64,000 nt of DNA from Martinezella lusitana. Its GTDB lineage: Bacteria; Pseudomonadota; Alphaproteobacteria; Rhizobiales; Rhizobiaceae. A program made the translations under genes and the position numbers. The stretch's first letter is position 1, and the number at the start of each line of letters is the position of its first letter. Below the pieces are notes generated by a model that searched no databases, was not told the origin of the DNA, and saw nothing but the letters and a program-made list of their open reading frames with translations. Shown here piece after piece: positions 40,528 through 50,134 of this stretch. The DNA is taken from NCBI RefSeq assembly GCF_014207095.1, contig NZ_JACHBG010000001.1:310001-374000 (forward strand). Reading direction: 5' to 3'.

Positions 40528-42087
40528 CTAGATTGCATATTCCAACGGTTGGATCCGGACCTTGTCGATATTTCGGCCATTGAGTTTGACCACTTCAAAG
40601 GCCAGTCGGCCGGAGTTGAAGCGCTCGCCTTCGTGCGGAAAATGGCCGAGGCCCCACAGGATGAATCCGGCAAGGGTCGAGTAGCGATCGGTTTCGTCAA
40701 CAAGATCGATGCCGACCAGCTTGGAGAGATGGCGAATGTCGATCCAGCCGTCGACGGTCAGCGACCCATCCTCGCCCTTGTCGATCGTCAGCCGCTCATC
40801 CTCCTCGTCGGGGAATTCGCCGGCGATTGCCTCGAAGAGATCCGTCGTCGTCACTAGTCCTTCGATCTCGCCATATTCGTCCAAGACCAGTGCCATCGCT
40901 TGGTTTGTCTGGCGCAACCGCTCCATGAGCTTGAGAACGTTGATGCTCTCGTGCACGGCGAGCGGCTGGCGGATCGAGCGTTCCACATCGATCTCGCCCT
41001 TTTCCATGAGGTCGCGCAGGACGTCGCGTGCGCTGGCGGTGCCCACGAAATCGTCGAGGCTGCCGCGCACGACCGGGAAGCGCGAATGACCCATCTCGAT
41101 GACGCGGCGCTGCTGCTCTGCCCGCGGTTTGTCGAGATCCAGCCAGGCGATATCAGTACGCGGCGTCATAATCGAGCGGACCGAACGGTCGGCAAGCGTC
41201 AGCACGCCATGGATCATATCCTTCTCCTCGGTGGAGAACACTTCTTCGTTGACGGTCTGCTCGGCTCTCTTCTCGGCGGGCTCGCCGAGCGTACCCTGCG
41301 GTCGTTTGGCGCCGAGAAGTCCGAGCACGGCATCGGCTGTGCGATTGCGGATATTGCTCGGCGTGATCAGCCGCTCCTTGTTGCGGCGGGCGAGCTGGTT
41401 CAGCGTTTCGATGATGATCGAGAAACCAATGGCGGCATAGAGATAGCCCTTCGGTACATGGAAGCCGAAGCCTTCGACGACCAGCGAGAAGCCTATCATC
41501 ATCAGAAAGCCGAGGCAGAGGATGACCACGGTCGGATGTTTCGAAACGAAGGCCATCAGCGGCCTCGAGAGGAACAGCATGACGGCGACCGCGACGATGA
41601 CGGCGACCATCATGATCGAGAGTTCCTGCACCATGCCCACGGCCGTGATGACGCTGTCGAGCGAGAAGATCGCGTCAAGCACGACGATCTGCACGATCAC
41701 CTGCCAGAAGACGGCGTGGACGAGCTTCTTCTCGCCCTGCGCCTCATGCCCTTCCAGCCGCTCGTGCAGCTCCATCGTGCCCTTGAACAGCAGGAACAGG
41801 CCGCCGAAAATCAGGATGAGATCGCGGCCGGAGAGACCGAAGCCCCAGACGGAGATCAGCGGCGTCGTCAGCGTCACGACCCACGCGATGGAGGCAAGCA
41901 GCGCGAGGCGGATGATCAGCGCCAGTGCCAGGCCGATCATGCGGGCGGCGTCGCGCTGGTGCGGCGGCAGCTTATCGGCCAGAATCGCAATGAAGACGAG
42001 ATTGTCGATACCGAGAACAATCTCGAGAACGATCAGGGTAGCAAGACCGATCCAGGCGGAAGGGTCGGATAGCCAGTCGAAGATCAT
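40528..42087 (-). CDS. TerC-family membrane protein fused to CBS pair and CorC/HlyC domain
   Basis: A 519-residue three-part protein. The TerC membrane domain (residues 1-240, seven or so helices) has the acidic motifs [12 protein letters not shown] and [15 protein letters not shown], associated with metal (manganese) transport. A cytoplasmic CBS pair follows ([16 protein letters not shown] and [14 protein letters not shown]), and a C-terminal CorC/HlyC transporter-associated domain ([18 protein letters not shown] to [16 protein letters not shown]). The family (E. coli YoaE/YegH type) is probably involved in metal ion handling. ATG 42087 is chosen; the preceding codon at 42090 is a TTG. A stop codon of an upstream small frame overlaps the ATG (TGATG). 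Confidence 0.9.
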   Translation of the reverse strand: MIFDWLSDPSAWIGLATLIVLEIVLGIDNLVFIAILADKLPPHQRDAARMIGLALALIIRLALLASIAWVVTLTTPLISVWGFGLSGRDLILIFGGLFLLFKGTMELHERLEGHEAQGEKKLVHAVFWQVIVQIVVLDAIFSLDSVITAVGMVQELSIMMVAVIVAVAVMLFLSRPLMAFVSKHPTVVILCLGFLMMIGFSLVVEGFGFHVPKGYLYAAIGFSIIIETLNQLARRNKERLITPSNIRNRTADAVLGLLGAKRPQGTLGEPAEKRAEQTVNEEVFSTEEKDMIHGVLTLADRSVRSIMTPRTDIAWLDLDKPRAEQQRRVIEMGHSRFPVVRGSLDDFVGTASARDVLRDLMEKGEIDVERSIRQPLAVHESINVLKLMERLRQTNQAMALVLDEYGEIEGLVTTTDLFEAIAGEFPDEEDERLTIDKGEDGSLTVDGWIDIRHLSKLVGIDLVDETDRYSTLAGFILWGLGHFPHEGERFNSGRLAFEVVKLNGRNIDKVRIQPLEYAI

Positions 42088-42422
42088 CAATGTGCAAGCT
42101 TGGCGCCGGCCGTGACGAGCCCGCCAATTCTTTCCTTCTGTTTGTCGAGTGAGATGCCGCGCGCCATTGCCATCGCGCGGCTGATACAGCCGTCGCTATC
42201 CGGATCGCTATTTGTCGGGCCGGTTTTCCTGGAGCAGGAACTATGAGGCTCGCTATCGGGCATGGGCGGCAATCTGGGCACGAAATGACATTTGTGCAAG
42301 GGCACTAGATGAAAGAGTCTATCCCGATTGCATGACAGTTTTTCGAAAGCGCGCCTTCATCGTTCGGTTGAACCGCAAAAGCTAGGTCAATCCTGAGGTT
42401 TCCTGCGCCTCAAGGGCTGGGT
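42088..42422. other. 335-bp intergenic region upstream of the TerC-type gene
   Basis: On the minus strand this leader contains GGCTG-TAT-CAGCC and a GCCGCGC/GCGCGGC stem near 42160-42195, then AAGGAAAG. A 72-codon frame (42305 to 42087) ends in TGATG at the TerC start; no conserved protein is recognised in it, though its last 26 residues from an internal ATG could be a coupled leader peptide. Since TerC-type genes are often under Mn riboswitches, a structured leader is plausible, but the yybP-ykoY consensus was not recognised. Confidence 0.35.
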
Positions 42423-43463
<1,041 letters not shown>

Positions 43464-43772
43464 CGGAGTTCTCCCTGTTTGCCTGCCATCCGTACGGTCC
43501 ATCATTTTTCCTGATGAACCCATTCGTCAAGTTGTTGTTTCGGCGCATGAAAATTGCGCTATGAATGCGGTATCGGGCGCTTTGTTGCAAATGGATTTTG
43601 CCGCGCAGTTTCTGCTTGACCCTGAGATTGCGCGGCTATTTGCTCTTCGCCACCAGAGCAATTCCGGGAAAAGTGCGTAGCGGTTTTCCGTCCGGAATTG
43701 CGTAAAAACAAAAAGATGGAGCGGTTCACAGATTACGTGAAAAGCTGAGCCGCTCAAAGAGAGGAAACACCC
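43464..43772. repeat. Intergenic region with the GCAATTCCGG hairpin repeat
   Basis: 309 bp between divergent genes. GCAATTCCGG (43658-43667) pairs perfectly with CCGGAATTGC (43692-43701), with inner GGAAAA/TTTTCC (43667-43672, 43684-43689). A GAGCGG.../CCGCTC stem follows towards 43758. Related copies occur at 56439 and 57662. The rest of the region must carry promoters for the alcohol dehydrogenase and ilvE. Confidence 0.7.
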
Positions 43773-44660
43773 ATGTCCGTCGATACGTCGCCCCGCTCCA
43801 CCACCTGGACCCATGTCGAAGGAGAGTGGCTCTCCGGCAATCCGCCGCTCATCGGGCCGACCTCGCATGCCATGTGGCTCGCCTCGACCGTGTTCGACGG
43901 CGCGCGCTGGTTCGATGGCATCGCGCCCGATCTCGATCTGCATTGCCAGCGTGTCAACCGTTCTGCCGTTGCCATGGGCCTGAAGCCGGTCAAGACGGCT
44001 GAAGAGATCGAAGCGCTCGCCTGGGAAGGCATCAAGAAGTTCGACGGCAAGACGCCGATCTACATCAAGCCGATGTATTGGGGCGAGCATGGCTCGGCCG
44101 GCAGCGTTGTCGCGGTCGATGCGGAATCGACGCGTTTCGCGCTCTGCCTGTTCGAAGCGCCGCTCGGCGGCAATGGCGGCATCACGCTCACCGTTTCGCC
44201 CTTCCGCCGCCCGTCGCCGGAAACGGCGATGACCGACGCCAAGGCAGGCTCGCTCTATCCGAACAGCGGCCGCATGATTCTGGAAGCGAAGAAGCGCGGC
44301 TTCGACAATGCGCTCGTCTGCGACATGAACGGCAACGTGGCCGAAACCGCCGCATCCAACGTCTTCATGGTCAAGGACGGCATCGTTTACACGCCGATCG
44401 CCAACCGCACCTTCCTTGCCGGCATCACTCGCGCCCGTGTCATCGGCCTGCTGCGCCAGGAAGGTTTTGACGTCCGTGAAGAAACGCTCACAGTGGAGCA
44501 GTTCAAGGCCGCTGATGAGGTTTTCACGACAGGCAATTATTCCAAGGTTGTCGGGGTCAAGCGCCTGGACGATCGCGAATTCCAGGAAGGACCGGTCGCC
44601 CGCAAGGCGCTGGAGCTTTATATGGATTGGGCACACGGCCGCAGCGCCAGCGAAGAGTGA
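43773..44660 (+). CDS. ilvE: Branched-chain amino acid aminotransferase (class IV)
   Basis: A 295-residue PLP enzyme that interconverts leucine, isoleucine and valine with their 2-oxoacids. The PLP lysine lies in MTDAKAGSLYPNSG; fold-type IV features include ASTVFDGARWFDG, ALVCDMNGNVAETAASNVFMVKDG and FLAGITRARVI, with the Glu that holds the pyridine nitrogen. EVFTTGNYSKVVGVKRLDDREF is the C-terminal block typical of the rhizobial type. GAGAGGAAACACCC precedes the ATG. Cytoplasmic. It can supply the ketoacids degraded by the leucine operon, although it is 24 kb away. Some members of this subgroup act on D-amino acids, so specificity is inferred. Confidence 0.85.
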   Translation: MSVDTSPRSTTWTHVEGEWLSGNPPLIGPTSHAMWLASTVFDGARWFDGIAPDLDLHCQRVNRSAVAMGLKPVKTAEEIEALAWEGIKKFDGKTPIYIKPMYWGEHGSAGSVVAVDAESTRFALCLFEAPLGGNGGITLTVSPFRRPSPETAMTDAKAGSLYPNSGRMILEAKKRGFDNALVCDMNGNVAETAASNVFMVKDGIVYTPIANRTFLAGITRARVIGLLRQEGFDVREETLTVEQFKAADEVFTTGNYSKVVGVKRLDDREFQEGPVARKALELYMDWAHGRSASEE

Positions 44661-44715
44661 GCGCTCTATCAACGTTCTGAAGCGCTGATCCGGTGGCGCC
44701 GAGCTTTCCGCCGGA

Positions 44716-45252
44716 TCAGTATGCTGATGCGTTCGTTTCGAAGGCGGCCCTGTCGATCTGATAGGATGCAAACGGCTGATCGAGATATCTCGTCTCATGC
44801 CTTGCCGAGAGGCCAAGTTTTTGGGCAACTCGTATCGACGCAACATTGCCGGGAGCGATATCGGCAATCACATATTCGAGGCGGAGCGTAGCAAAGGCGT
44901 GGGTAAGAACCGATCTTGCTGCCTCCGTCGCAAACCCCTTGCCCCAGGCGGTTCTATTCAGTCGCCAACCGATCTCTATTTCCGGTCCGACTGCATCTGC
45001 GGGGATCAGTAAAACCCAGCCGAGAAATTGCTGACGATTTTTCTTGGCGAAGATTGACCAATAGCCGAGACCCGCTCCGAAATCAGCTGTGATGCGGCCC
45101 GTCAGAAATAGTCGGTGCGCCTCCGGATCGTTCCACGGCCCCGGAATGAATTTCGTCACCTCCGGATCGCGATCCATGGCGAGGCAATCCTCGATATCCT
45201 TCATCGCACGCGGGCGCAGGATCAGCCGGTCGGTTTCAAAAGTCGGTAGCAC
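44716..45252 (-). CDS. GNAT-family N-acetyltransferase (RimJ/RimL type)
   Basis: A 178-residue acetyl-CoA-dependent transferase. FETDRLILRPRAMKDIEDCLAMDRDPEVTKFI is the RimJ/RimL-like opening; EIEIGWRLNRTAWGKGFATEAARSVLTHAFATL carries the acetyl-CoA-binding V-x-x-x-x-Q/R-G-x-G/A loop; IRVAQKLGLSARHETRY is the C-terminal signature. A GTG at 45252 (SVLPTFET) gives the family-like start; the frame is open to 45330, where an ATG would add 26 basic residues without similarity. Targets of this group include ribosomal proteins and small molecules; here unknown. Confidence 0.85.
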   Translation of the reverse strand: MLPTFETDRLILRPRAMKDIEDCLAMDRDPEVTKFIPGPWNDPEAHRLFLTGRITADFGAGLGYWSIFAKKNRQQFLGWVLLIPADAVGPEIEIGWRLNRTAWGKGFATEAARSVLTHAFATLRLEYVIADIAPGNVASIRVAQKLGLSARHETRYLDQPFASYQIDRAAFETNASAY

Positions 45253-45404
45253 TGATGTTTCCCAAGGTTGTCGACGTGGTTTGCGAGATGCAAGCGAAGA
45301 TCCATGGCGATAATCTAGGCGCGAACTCAATCCAAAATAAGCGGCGCGAAGACAGCTTTTATGCTATTGTGAATTTGGTCGGCACAACCACTAAGGAGGC
45401 CGCC

Positions 45405-45526
45405 ATGAAGATCTCCCTTCCTGCTTCCGTCTATCTTTTCGACTATCACGGCTGTTCCTGCAGCTTTGCGTCGTCGCAGCGATCGGCTTCGTCATCTATT
45501 CGATGCTGTTCGGATTGACCTGGTGA
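45405..45526 (+). pseudogene. Small single-helix membrane protein, frameshifted
   Basis: AAGGAGG lies six bases before an ATG (45405), which is exceptional for this window. In that frame the peptide runs MKISLPASVYLF and then stops making sense, ending at 45518. Reading one base over after the TTTT run (45436-45439) gives RLSRLFLQLCVVAAIGFVI and so on to a stop at 45524, a clear transmembrane helix. An added T would give a 40-residue membrane protein. So either a one-base deletion broke the gene, there is a sequence error, or a frameshift is made during translation. Confidence 0.55.
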
Positions 45527-45596
45527 CATCGAAAGCAATCGAAGCCGTCTGCCCTCTTTGGGACGCCGGATCTGTTTTGTTATGGAGTACTCGACG

Positions 45597-45848
45597 ATGG
45601 GCCTGAACTTTCCTAACCGCAGCCGTAGCTACGACGCTTCGGCAAACCGAATCCGTTTTACCGGTCATGACGGCATGTTCGAGGTTCCGTTTCTCGTCGA
45701 TGCCGATGTCTTTCCGGGAGCCAGCACCGAAGCGGGTTACCTTGCCGCCTTCGATGCCGGACGTGATGTGATTCAGAAGGCCGCCGCGAAAGCCTATGGC
45801 TACACGCGACGGCGCCTCTACATCCTGACGGCTAGCGATTTTCGCTGA
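45597..45848 (+). CDS. DUF1488 family protein
   Basis: An 83-residue protein: MGLNFPNRSRSYDASANRIRFTGHDGMFEVPFLVDADVF is the characteristic DUF1488 start (N-x-x-R-x-Y-D) and RRRLYILTASDFR a plausible C-terminus. Function unknown; a small beta-rich cytoplasmic protein. The ATG at 45597 has GGAG nine bases upstream, and an in-frame ATG at 45582 is possible. It lies just downstream of the frameshifted small membrane protein and five bases from the end of the convergent MFS gene. Confidence 0.8.
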   Translation: MGLNFPNRSRSYDASANRIRFTGHDGMFEVPFLVDADVFPGASTEAGYLAAFDAGRDVIQKAAAKAYGYTRRRLYILTASDFR

Positions 45849-45853
45849 CGAGG

Positions 45854-47083
45854 CTATTCCGTTTCCCTCTTCGGGCTCACCCACCAGCAATAGACCGCGC
45901 CGAGCGCTAGCAGCACGCATGTGCCCAGGAAGACGGCGCGCATGCCGATATGGCCAGCGACAAAGCCGCCCATCACAGGCCCTGCCACCTGACCGACATA
46001 TTGCGATGAGATGGAAAGGCCGAGGATGCTACCCGTCGCCGCATCGGGAACGTTGTGCCGGATGACGGCGGTGATGCAGGGCAGGAGCCCCCCGAGCGCA
46101 ATGCCCATCAGGAAGCGCAGCGCGATCAGTTGCCAGGCCGACGTGACGAAGGCCTGAGGGATGAGCAGCAGCGCCGCGACGGCAGGGACCGCCATGATGA
46201 CGCTCCAGTAGCCGATGCGGTCGGCGAGCTTGCCGAGCCAGGAGGACGACAGGATGCTGCCGAGCGCCGCAGCGGCCATGACGATGCCCGACACCATCGT
46301 CACGTTGGCGTCCGTGACGAATTGCGCGACATAGACTGTTATGATCGGCTCGATCGACATATTGGCGAGCATCAAAAGCAGGCCGAGTGACAGCATGGCA
46401 ATGACCGGACGTTTGTCCGGAATGGAGGCCCAACTGCCGCTTGCCTTTGCCGCCTTCTTCCGCGCCGTGGATTTCTCCTCCTTGATCAGGAAGGTCGTTG
46501 CCAGGAAGGTGAAGAAGATCACGCCGCCGGCCAGCAGGAAGGTGCCGCGAATGCCGATAACAGGCGGCAGCGCGCCGCCGATCAGCGGTCCCACCAGATT
46601 GCCCGCCATGATGCCCGCGGACAGCGTGCCGAGCGCCCATGCGGAACGATGCTTCGGTGTCTGCGCGGCCACCAGTACCATCGATCCCGAGGCATAGCCG
46701 CCAGCAAGGCCGGTGAACAGCCGCAGCGCCACCAACTGCCAGACATTGCCGGCCATGCCCATCAGCGAGATCGCGACCGTCATGCCGAGGCTGGCGCGGA
46801 TCAGCATCAGCTTGCGGCCGTAGATATCGCCGAGCCGCCCCCAGAGCGGCGCGACAAAAGCGGCGGCAAAGAAGGTGGCGCCATAGGCAATGCCGGACCA
46901 TTGCACGATCGCGGCCTTATCACTGACGCCGAGTTCTTCCACATAGAGCGGCAGGAAGGGGAGCAGCAGTGTCATCGCCACGATCGTGGTGAACGAACCG
47001 ACGAGGCAGATGATCAGGTTCCGCATCCAATGTGCGGTTTCCGGCTCAGCCGGTGCGATTGCATCCCATCTCGTCTCGGTCAT
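45854..47083 (-). CDS. MFS efflux transporter, MdtG-like
   Basis: A 409-residue inner-membrane protein with 12 predicted helices. The N-terminal half is close to E. coli MdtG in arrangement: MRNLIICLVGSFTTIV, LPFLPLYVEELGV, VAPLWGRLGDIYGRKLMLIRASLGM (MFS motif A) and WALGTLSAGIMAGNLVGPLIGG (motif C, antiporter). It should export drugs or a metabolite using the proton gradient. ATG 47083 overlaps the stop of the PEBP-like gene (ATGA), so the two form one operon under the control of whatever regulates the PEBP gene. The AraC regulator upstream is on the same strand. Confidence 0.88.
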   Translation of the reverse strand: MTETRWDAIAPAEPETAHWMRNLIICLVGSFTTIVAMTLLLPFLPLYVEELGVSDKAAIVQWSGIAYGATFFAAAFVAPLWGRLGDIYGRKLMLIRASLGMTVAISLMGMAGNVWQLVALRLFTGLAGGYASGSMVLVAAQTPKHRSAWALGTLSAGIMAGNLVGPLIGGALPPVIGIRGTFLLAGGVIFFTFLATTFLIKEEKSTARKKAAKASGSWASIPDKRPVIAMLSLGLLLMLANMSIEPIITVYVAQFVTDANVTMVSGIVMAAAALGSILSSSWLGKLADRIGYWSVIMAVPAVAALLLIPQAFVTSAWQLIALRFLMGIALGGLLPCITAVIRHNVPDAATGSILGLSISSQYVGQVAGPVMGGFVAGHIGMRAVFLGTCVLLALGAVYCWWVSPKRETE

Positions 47084-47766
47084 TTCTCGGCCTTTGCATT
47101 CAATGTGTAAAATAATTCCTGGCTGCCCGATGCCAGGATGTGCCCCTTCGCGGCGGCGATCAGATCGGCGCGGGTGAAGAGATCGGGAAGCTTCAGTTGG
47201 TCGACGTCGAGGGCATAGACGGTGACGTGGTAGCTGTGAATGCGCTCGTCATTCCAGGGCGGGCAGGCGCCCATGTAGCCGCCATGCGGCCCATTCCTCA
47301 AATTGCCGCCGCCGGCTCCGTTCTGACCGCGCCGTCCGTAGGCCGTGCGTTCAAGCGGCAAGCCGCCTGAGGAAGGGCCGTCTCCGTCCGTGCCTTCGGC
47401 AAGGCTGGTGCGCGACGCCGGGATATCGACCAGCACCCAATGAACGAACTCCATCCGCTTGAAGTCTTTCGGAATGGTTTTGTCAGCCTTGTTGAACAGC
47501 GAGAAATCGGTGGGAACGTCGGGGTCGACCATGGTCACCGCATAGGAGCGGGTTCCCTCTGGCCCCTTCGACCAAGAGACGCCGAGGCTTTTGTTCGGTC
47601 CGGGCGCCGACTTGTCGGATCCCGTCGCGATGCAGGAGGCGTTCTCCGGCAGCAGCATCCGGCCGTTGCTCTTTGCGAAGGTCACCTTGAGATCGGCCGA
47701 GAGCGCCGGCGTGGCGGCGGCAGCTGTGATGGCAATGGCGTTCAGAACTTTGAGCATGGTTTTCAT
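47080..47766 (-). CDS. YbhB/YbcL family (phosphatidylethanolamine-binding-like) periplasmic protein
   Basis: A 228-residue protein with a cleavable signal (MKTMLKVLNAIAITAAAATPALSA). The mature part shows the bacterial PEBP blocks VSWSKGPEGTRSYAVTMVDPDVP, FKRMEFVHWVLVDIPAS and GGYMGACPPWNDERIHSYHVTVYALDVDQL, containing the Asp, His and Pro-Pro-x-Asp of the ligand pocket. The function of this group in bacteria is not settled. Length is normal, apart from a glycine-rich loop (GRRGQNGAGGGNLRNGPHGG). It is translationally coupled to the MFS exporter downstream. Confidence 0.87.
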   Translation of the reverse strand: MKTMLKVLNAIAITAAAATPALSADLKVTFAKSNGRMLLPENASCIATGSDKSAPGPNKSLGVSWSKGPEGTRSYAVTMVDPDVPTDFSLFNKADKTIPKDFKRMEFVHWVLVDIPASRTSLAEGTDGDGPSSGGLPLERTAYGRRGQNGAGGGNLRNGPHGGYMGACPPWNDERIHSYHVTVYALDVDQLKLPDLFTRADLIAAAKGHILASGSQELFYTLNAKAEK

Positions 47767-47874
47767 GATGTTGCCCTTTCATGTTGCGGCTCCTGTGAGC
47801 CTTCGAGGACAGGGTCTAACAAATTCGGAACGAGCGACTGCGCACGCAAACGCTCAAAATGCGGTCGGAAACGC

Positions 47875-48690
47875 TCACGCGCTGCGAAGTCGATCGGCAA
47901 AGCGGCGTGGCGAGCGATAGCCGGTGGCAAGGGCCGCTTCGCGCAGAGACAACCCGTCTTCCGCCAGAAGGGTCGTTGCAAGCGCCACGCGCTCGCTTGC
48001 GAGAACATCGCGCAACGCTGCGCCTTCGCGCGACAGACGGCGGCGCAGTGTCGCATTGCTGGTGCCGAGTTCAGCGGCAATGAGATCGGCCGTCCAGGAG
48101 CGATCCGGCTGCCAGCGCACCAGCGCCCGCACAGCCTCGGCTGTGGTCTCGGGCGAGCCGGGCAGGGCGCCGCGCAATCCGAGCACCATGAGGATTTCGA
48201 GAAGCCTGTGCTCGATCAAAGGGGTCGGCATGTTGCCCTCAGCAATGCCTTCACCGGCATGGCTGATGGCCGCCGCCAGCAATGGATCAAGGGGTAACTC
48301 CGCCTGTGTGGCGATCTGGGCAGGTGGAAATGCCTTTGCCGCCCGGCGCGTCAACTCCTCGGGAAAGGTAATGAAGATCGCCCGATACACGCCCGTCTGT
48401 GGATCTGGGTCGTTGACCACATCACCGCTCCAGCCGGCGGGCAGCACGATCACCGTGCCAGCCGTAAAGTGCCGTTGCCGTCCCATGCTGACGATTTCCT
48501 TGGAACCTTCGAGCACGGCGACGATTGAGACCTGTGAAAAGGCCGAGCCGGCAATGCGCTCGCGTTCGCGTGTGACGAAGGTGAAAAGCGTCGAATAGCT
48601 GCCGACGCCGGTCGGCGTGACCGCCGGGCGGTTGTCCTTCGCTGCCAAGCGGCGCAGCTTTTCCAACATGTGATGATGAGCCTCGGACAC
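47875..48690 (-). CDS. AraC family transcriptional regulator
   Basis: A 271-residue regulator (from the GTG at 48690). An N-terminal cupin-like ligand domain (GSYSTLFTFVTRERERIAG through GTVIVLPAGWSGDVVNDPDP) is followed by a C-terminal double helix-turn-helix, with WTADLIAAELGTSNATLRRRLSREGAALRDVLASERVALA and LREAALATGYRSPRRFADRLR as its two halves. The frame is open to 48762; GCAGGAAG precedes the GTG, and an ATG at 48669 is another option. It lies 108 bp upstream of the PEBP-MFS operon on the same strand and is its likely regulator. Confidence 0.85.
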   Translation of the reverse strand: MSEAHHHMLEKLRRLAAKDNRPAVTPTGVGSYSTLFTFVTRERERIAGSAFSQVSIVAVLEGSKEIVSMGRQRHFTAGTVIVLPAGWSGDVVNDPDPQTGVYRAIFITFPEELTRRAAKAFPPAQIATQAELPLDPLLAAAISHAGEGIAEGNMPTPLIEHRLLEILMVLGLRGALPGSPETTAEAVRALVRWQPDRSWTADLIAAELGTSNATLRRRLSREGAALRDVLASERVALATTLLAEDGLSLREAALATGYRSPRRFADRLRSA

Positions 48691-48865
48691 GGCGATGGCT
48701 TCCTGCTTCGATGGGGTTGGCGCGGAGTTTGGACCACGTCCAAGGCAATGCCAAGTCCGCAAACCGCCTTGTTGGTTCGCTCACCTTATGTTATTAACCG
48801 ATTGCGTTTTGCAATCGGTATCTGCCGGACGGACATGACGCCACCGGCTGCCAAGGAGGAGACAC

Positions 48866-49213
48866 ATGACGAATTCCCTGGACGATGCCCGCTGCGACAC
48901 GGTCAAACGCCTCTTCGCCGCCTATCTGGCCCAGCGTCCCGAGATCGTGGATGCGATGTTGGCGCCGGATTTCACCTTTTCCAGCCCGCGCGACGATCAT
49001 ATCGACCGGAAGAGCTACTTCGAGCAATGCTGGCCGAAGGAAAAGACCTTCCGCGACATTCATATCGAACATCTGTTGGCCGATGGCGACGATGTGATCG
49101 TCGGCTATCGCGCCGAGAAGATGGATGGCGGCAGCTTTCGCAATGTCGAGCTGATCCGCTTTGCCGGTGATCGCATCTTGGAGGTGAACGTCTATTTCGG
49201 CCGAAACCTGTAA
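48866..49213 (+). CDS. SnoaL-like (NTF2-fold) protein
   Basis: A 115-residue cytoplasmic protein with the alpha+beta cone fold: CDTVKRLFAAYLAQRPEIVDAMLAPDFTFSSP and DDVIVGYRAEKMDGGSFRNVELIRFAGDRILEVNVYFGRN match the SnoaL/nuclear-transport-factor-2 group, which includes cyclases, isomerases and binding proteins. AAGGAGGAG precedes the ATG at ideal spacing. It is divergent from the AraC regulator, so control by it is possible. Substrate unknown. Three bases after its stop lies the stop of the convergent racemase gene. Confidence 0.82.
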   Translation: MTNSLDDARCDTVKRLFAAYLAQRPEIVDAMLAPDFTFSSPRDDHIDRKSYFEQCWPKEKTFRDIHIEHLLADGDDVIVGYRAEKMDGGSFRNVELIRFAGDRILEVNVYFGRNL

Positions 49214-49216
49214 AAA

Positions 49217-49864
49217 CTAGCCCGCAATCTTCGCCATGGCTGCCGCAAGCGCAGTCACCGGACCGCTCATCGGTTGCCGATAGCCTTCCGGCAGAAGACG
49301 CCCTGCATCGGTCATGGACGCTTGCGCGAAGGCGATGGTGACAGCACCTTCGCCGTATGCTGCCTTGACGGCATCGGCTATCGACGCGAGATAGCCGGAC
49401 AGATCACCGGCACGAAACAGCGCCCAGGCACCCGGCACCAACCGAACCTCGATCTCGGCGCCTGTCGCCTTCGCCGCCGCCTCGAAAAGCGCCGTCGTCG
49501 GGGCGAGCGTCGTTTCCACTGTGCATAGTACGATGATCTTGCCGCCAGCCCTGACGGCCTCGTCGGCAAGCGTAGCATCCGCTCGAATAATATGTGCCGC
49601 CGCGCCCGGTGCCACTTTCGTCGCTGCCGGTCCGAGCGTTGAGCAGTTGAGCACCACGGCATCGGCATCCTCGGCGAGATGCCAAAGGAGAGCAGCCGTT
49701 TCGCCGGAAATCTCTTCGGTCAACCGTCCGGCCGCTTCGGCGGAGAGAAGAAGGTCGGCACGGACATGGTGACGCAGCGTACCATCGGGCAGTCCGAGCA
49801 CCCTCGCTGCAGTCTCATAGATGGCAATGTTGCTTTCGGCAGTGTGTAGGCAAGCGATTGTCAC
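49217..49864 (-). CDS. Aspartate/glutamate racemase superfamily protein
   Basis: About 215 residues. The two catalytic-type cysteines sit in DADAVVLNCSTLGPAA and GKIIVLCTVETTLAPT, placed symmetrically as in Asp/Glu racemase-fold enzymes. The start is uncertain: a GTG at 49864 (FPVTIACLHTAESN) fits the usual first strand and has GAGAA upstream; an ATG at 49927 would add 21 residues, and the frame runs to 50020. It may act as a racemase or as an arylmalonate decarboxylase or hydantoin racemase-like enzyme. Cytoplasmic. It is divergent from sodB. Confidence 0.8.
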   Translation of the reverse strand: MTIACLHTAESNIAIYETAARVLGLPDGTLRHHVRADLLLSAEAAGRLTEEISGETAALLWHLAEDADAVVLNCSTLGPAATKVAPGAAAHIIRADATLADEAVRAGGKIIVLCTVETTLAPTTALFEAAAKATGAEIEVRLVPGAWALFRAGDLSGYLASIADAVKAAYGEGAVTIAFAQASMTDAGRLLPEGYRQPMSGPVTALAAAMAKIAG

Positions 49865-50134
49865 GGGGAATTTCTCATCAGGGCGAACTCCGGCGAAACT
49901 AGCTGCGGCTCCTGCCTTTGTCGACATTCCATCCCGGTGTCGCGGCGTGCATCCCGATACCGATGTATTCAATAAGGTTAGTTTTAAAGTAGATGCTATA
50001 CCCAATTGAAAATAAGGCAATTTTTGCTCCTGCAGGCAACTTTTTTGGCATGTCGCCGGTTGCTCTTCCTGGCGACCGCTCCTATGTTCCGGTCACCTGC
50101 CGACCGCAATTTTCTGCCAAGAGGAGATATGACC

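Noticed and set aside
40900..42072. 390-residue plus-strand frame opposite the TerC-type gene
   Set aside because: Strongly biased in His, Asp and Glu as the mirror of hydrophobic membrane codons; antisense artefact.
42088..42422. yybP-ykoY manganese riboswitch upstream of the TerC-type gene
   Set aside because: GC-rich stems are present, but the conserved internal loops of that riboswitch were not recognised, so it is noted only as a structured leader.
43527..44867. 446-residue minus-strand frame opposite ilvE
   Set aside because: Antisense to ilvE; its C-terminal part merely translates the hairpin repeat, as does a frame at 57639-57821, which explains their similarity.
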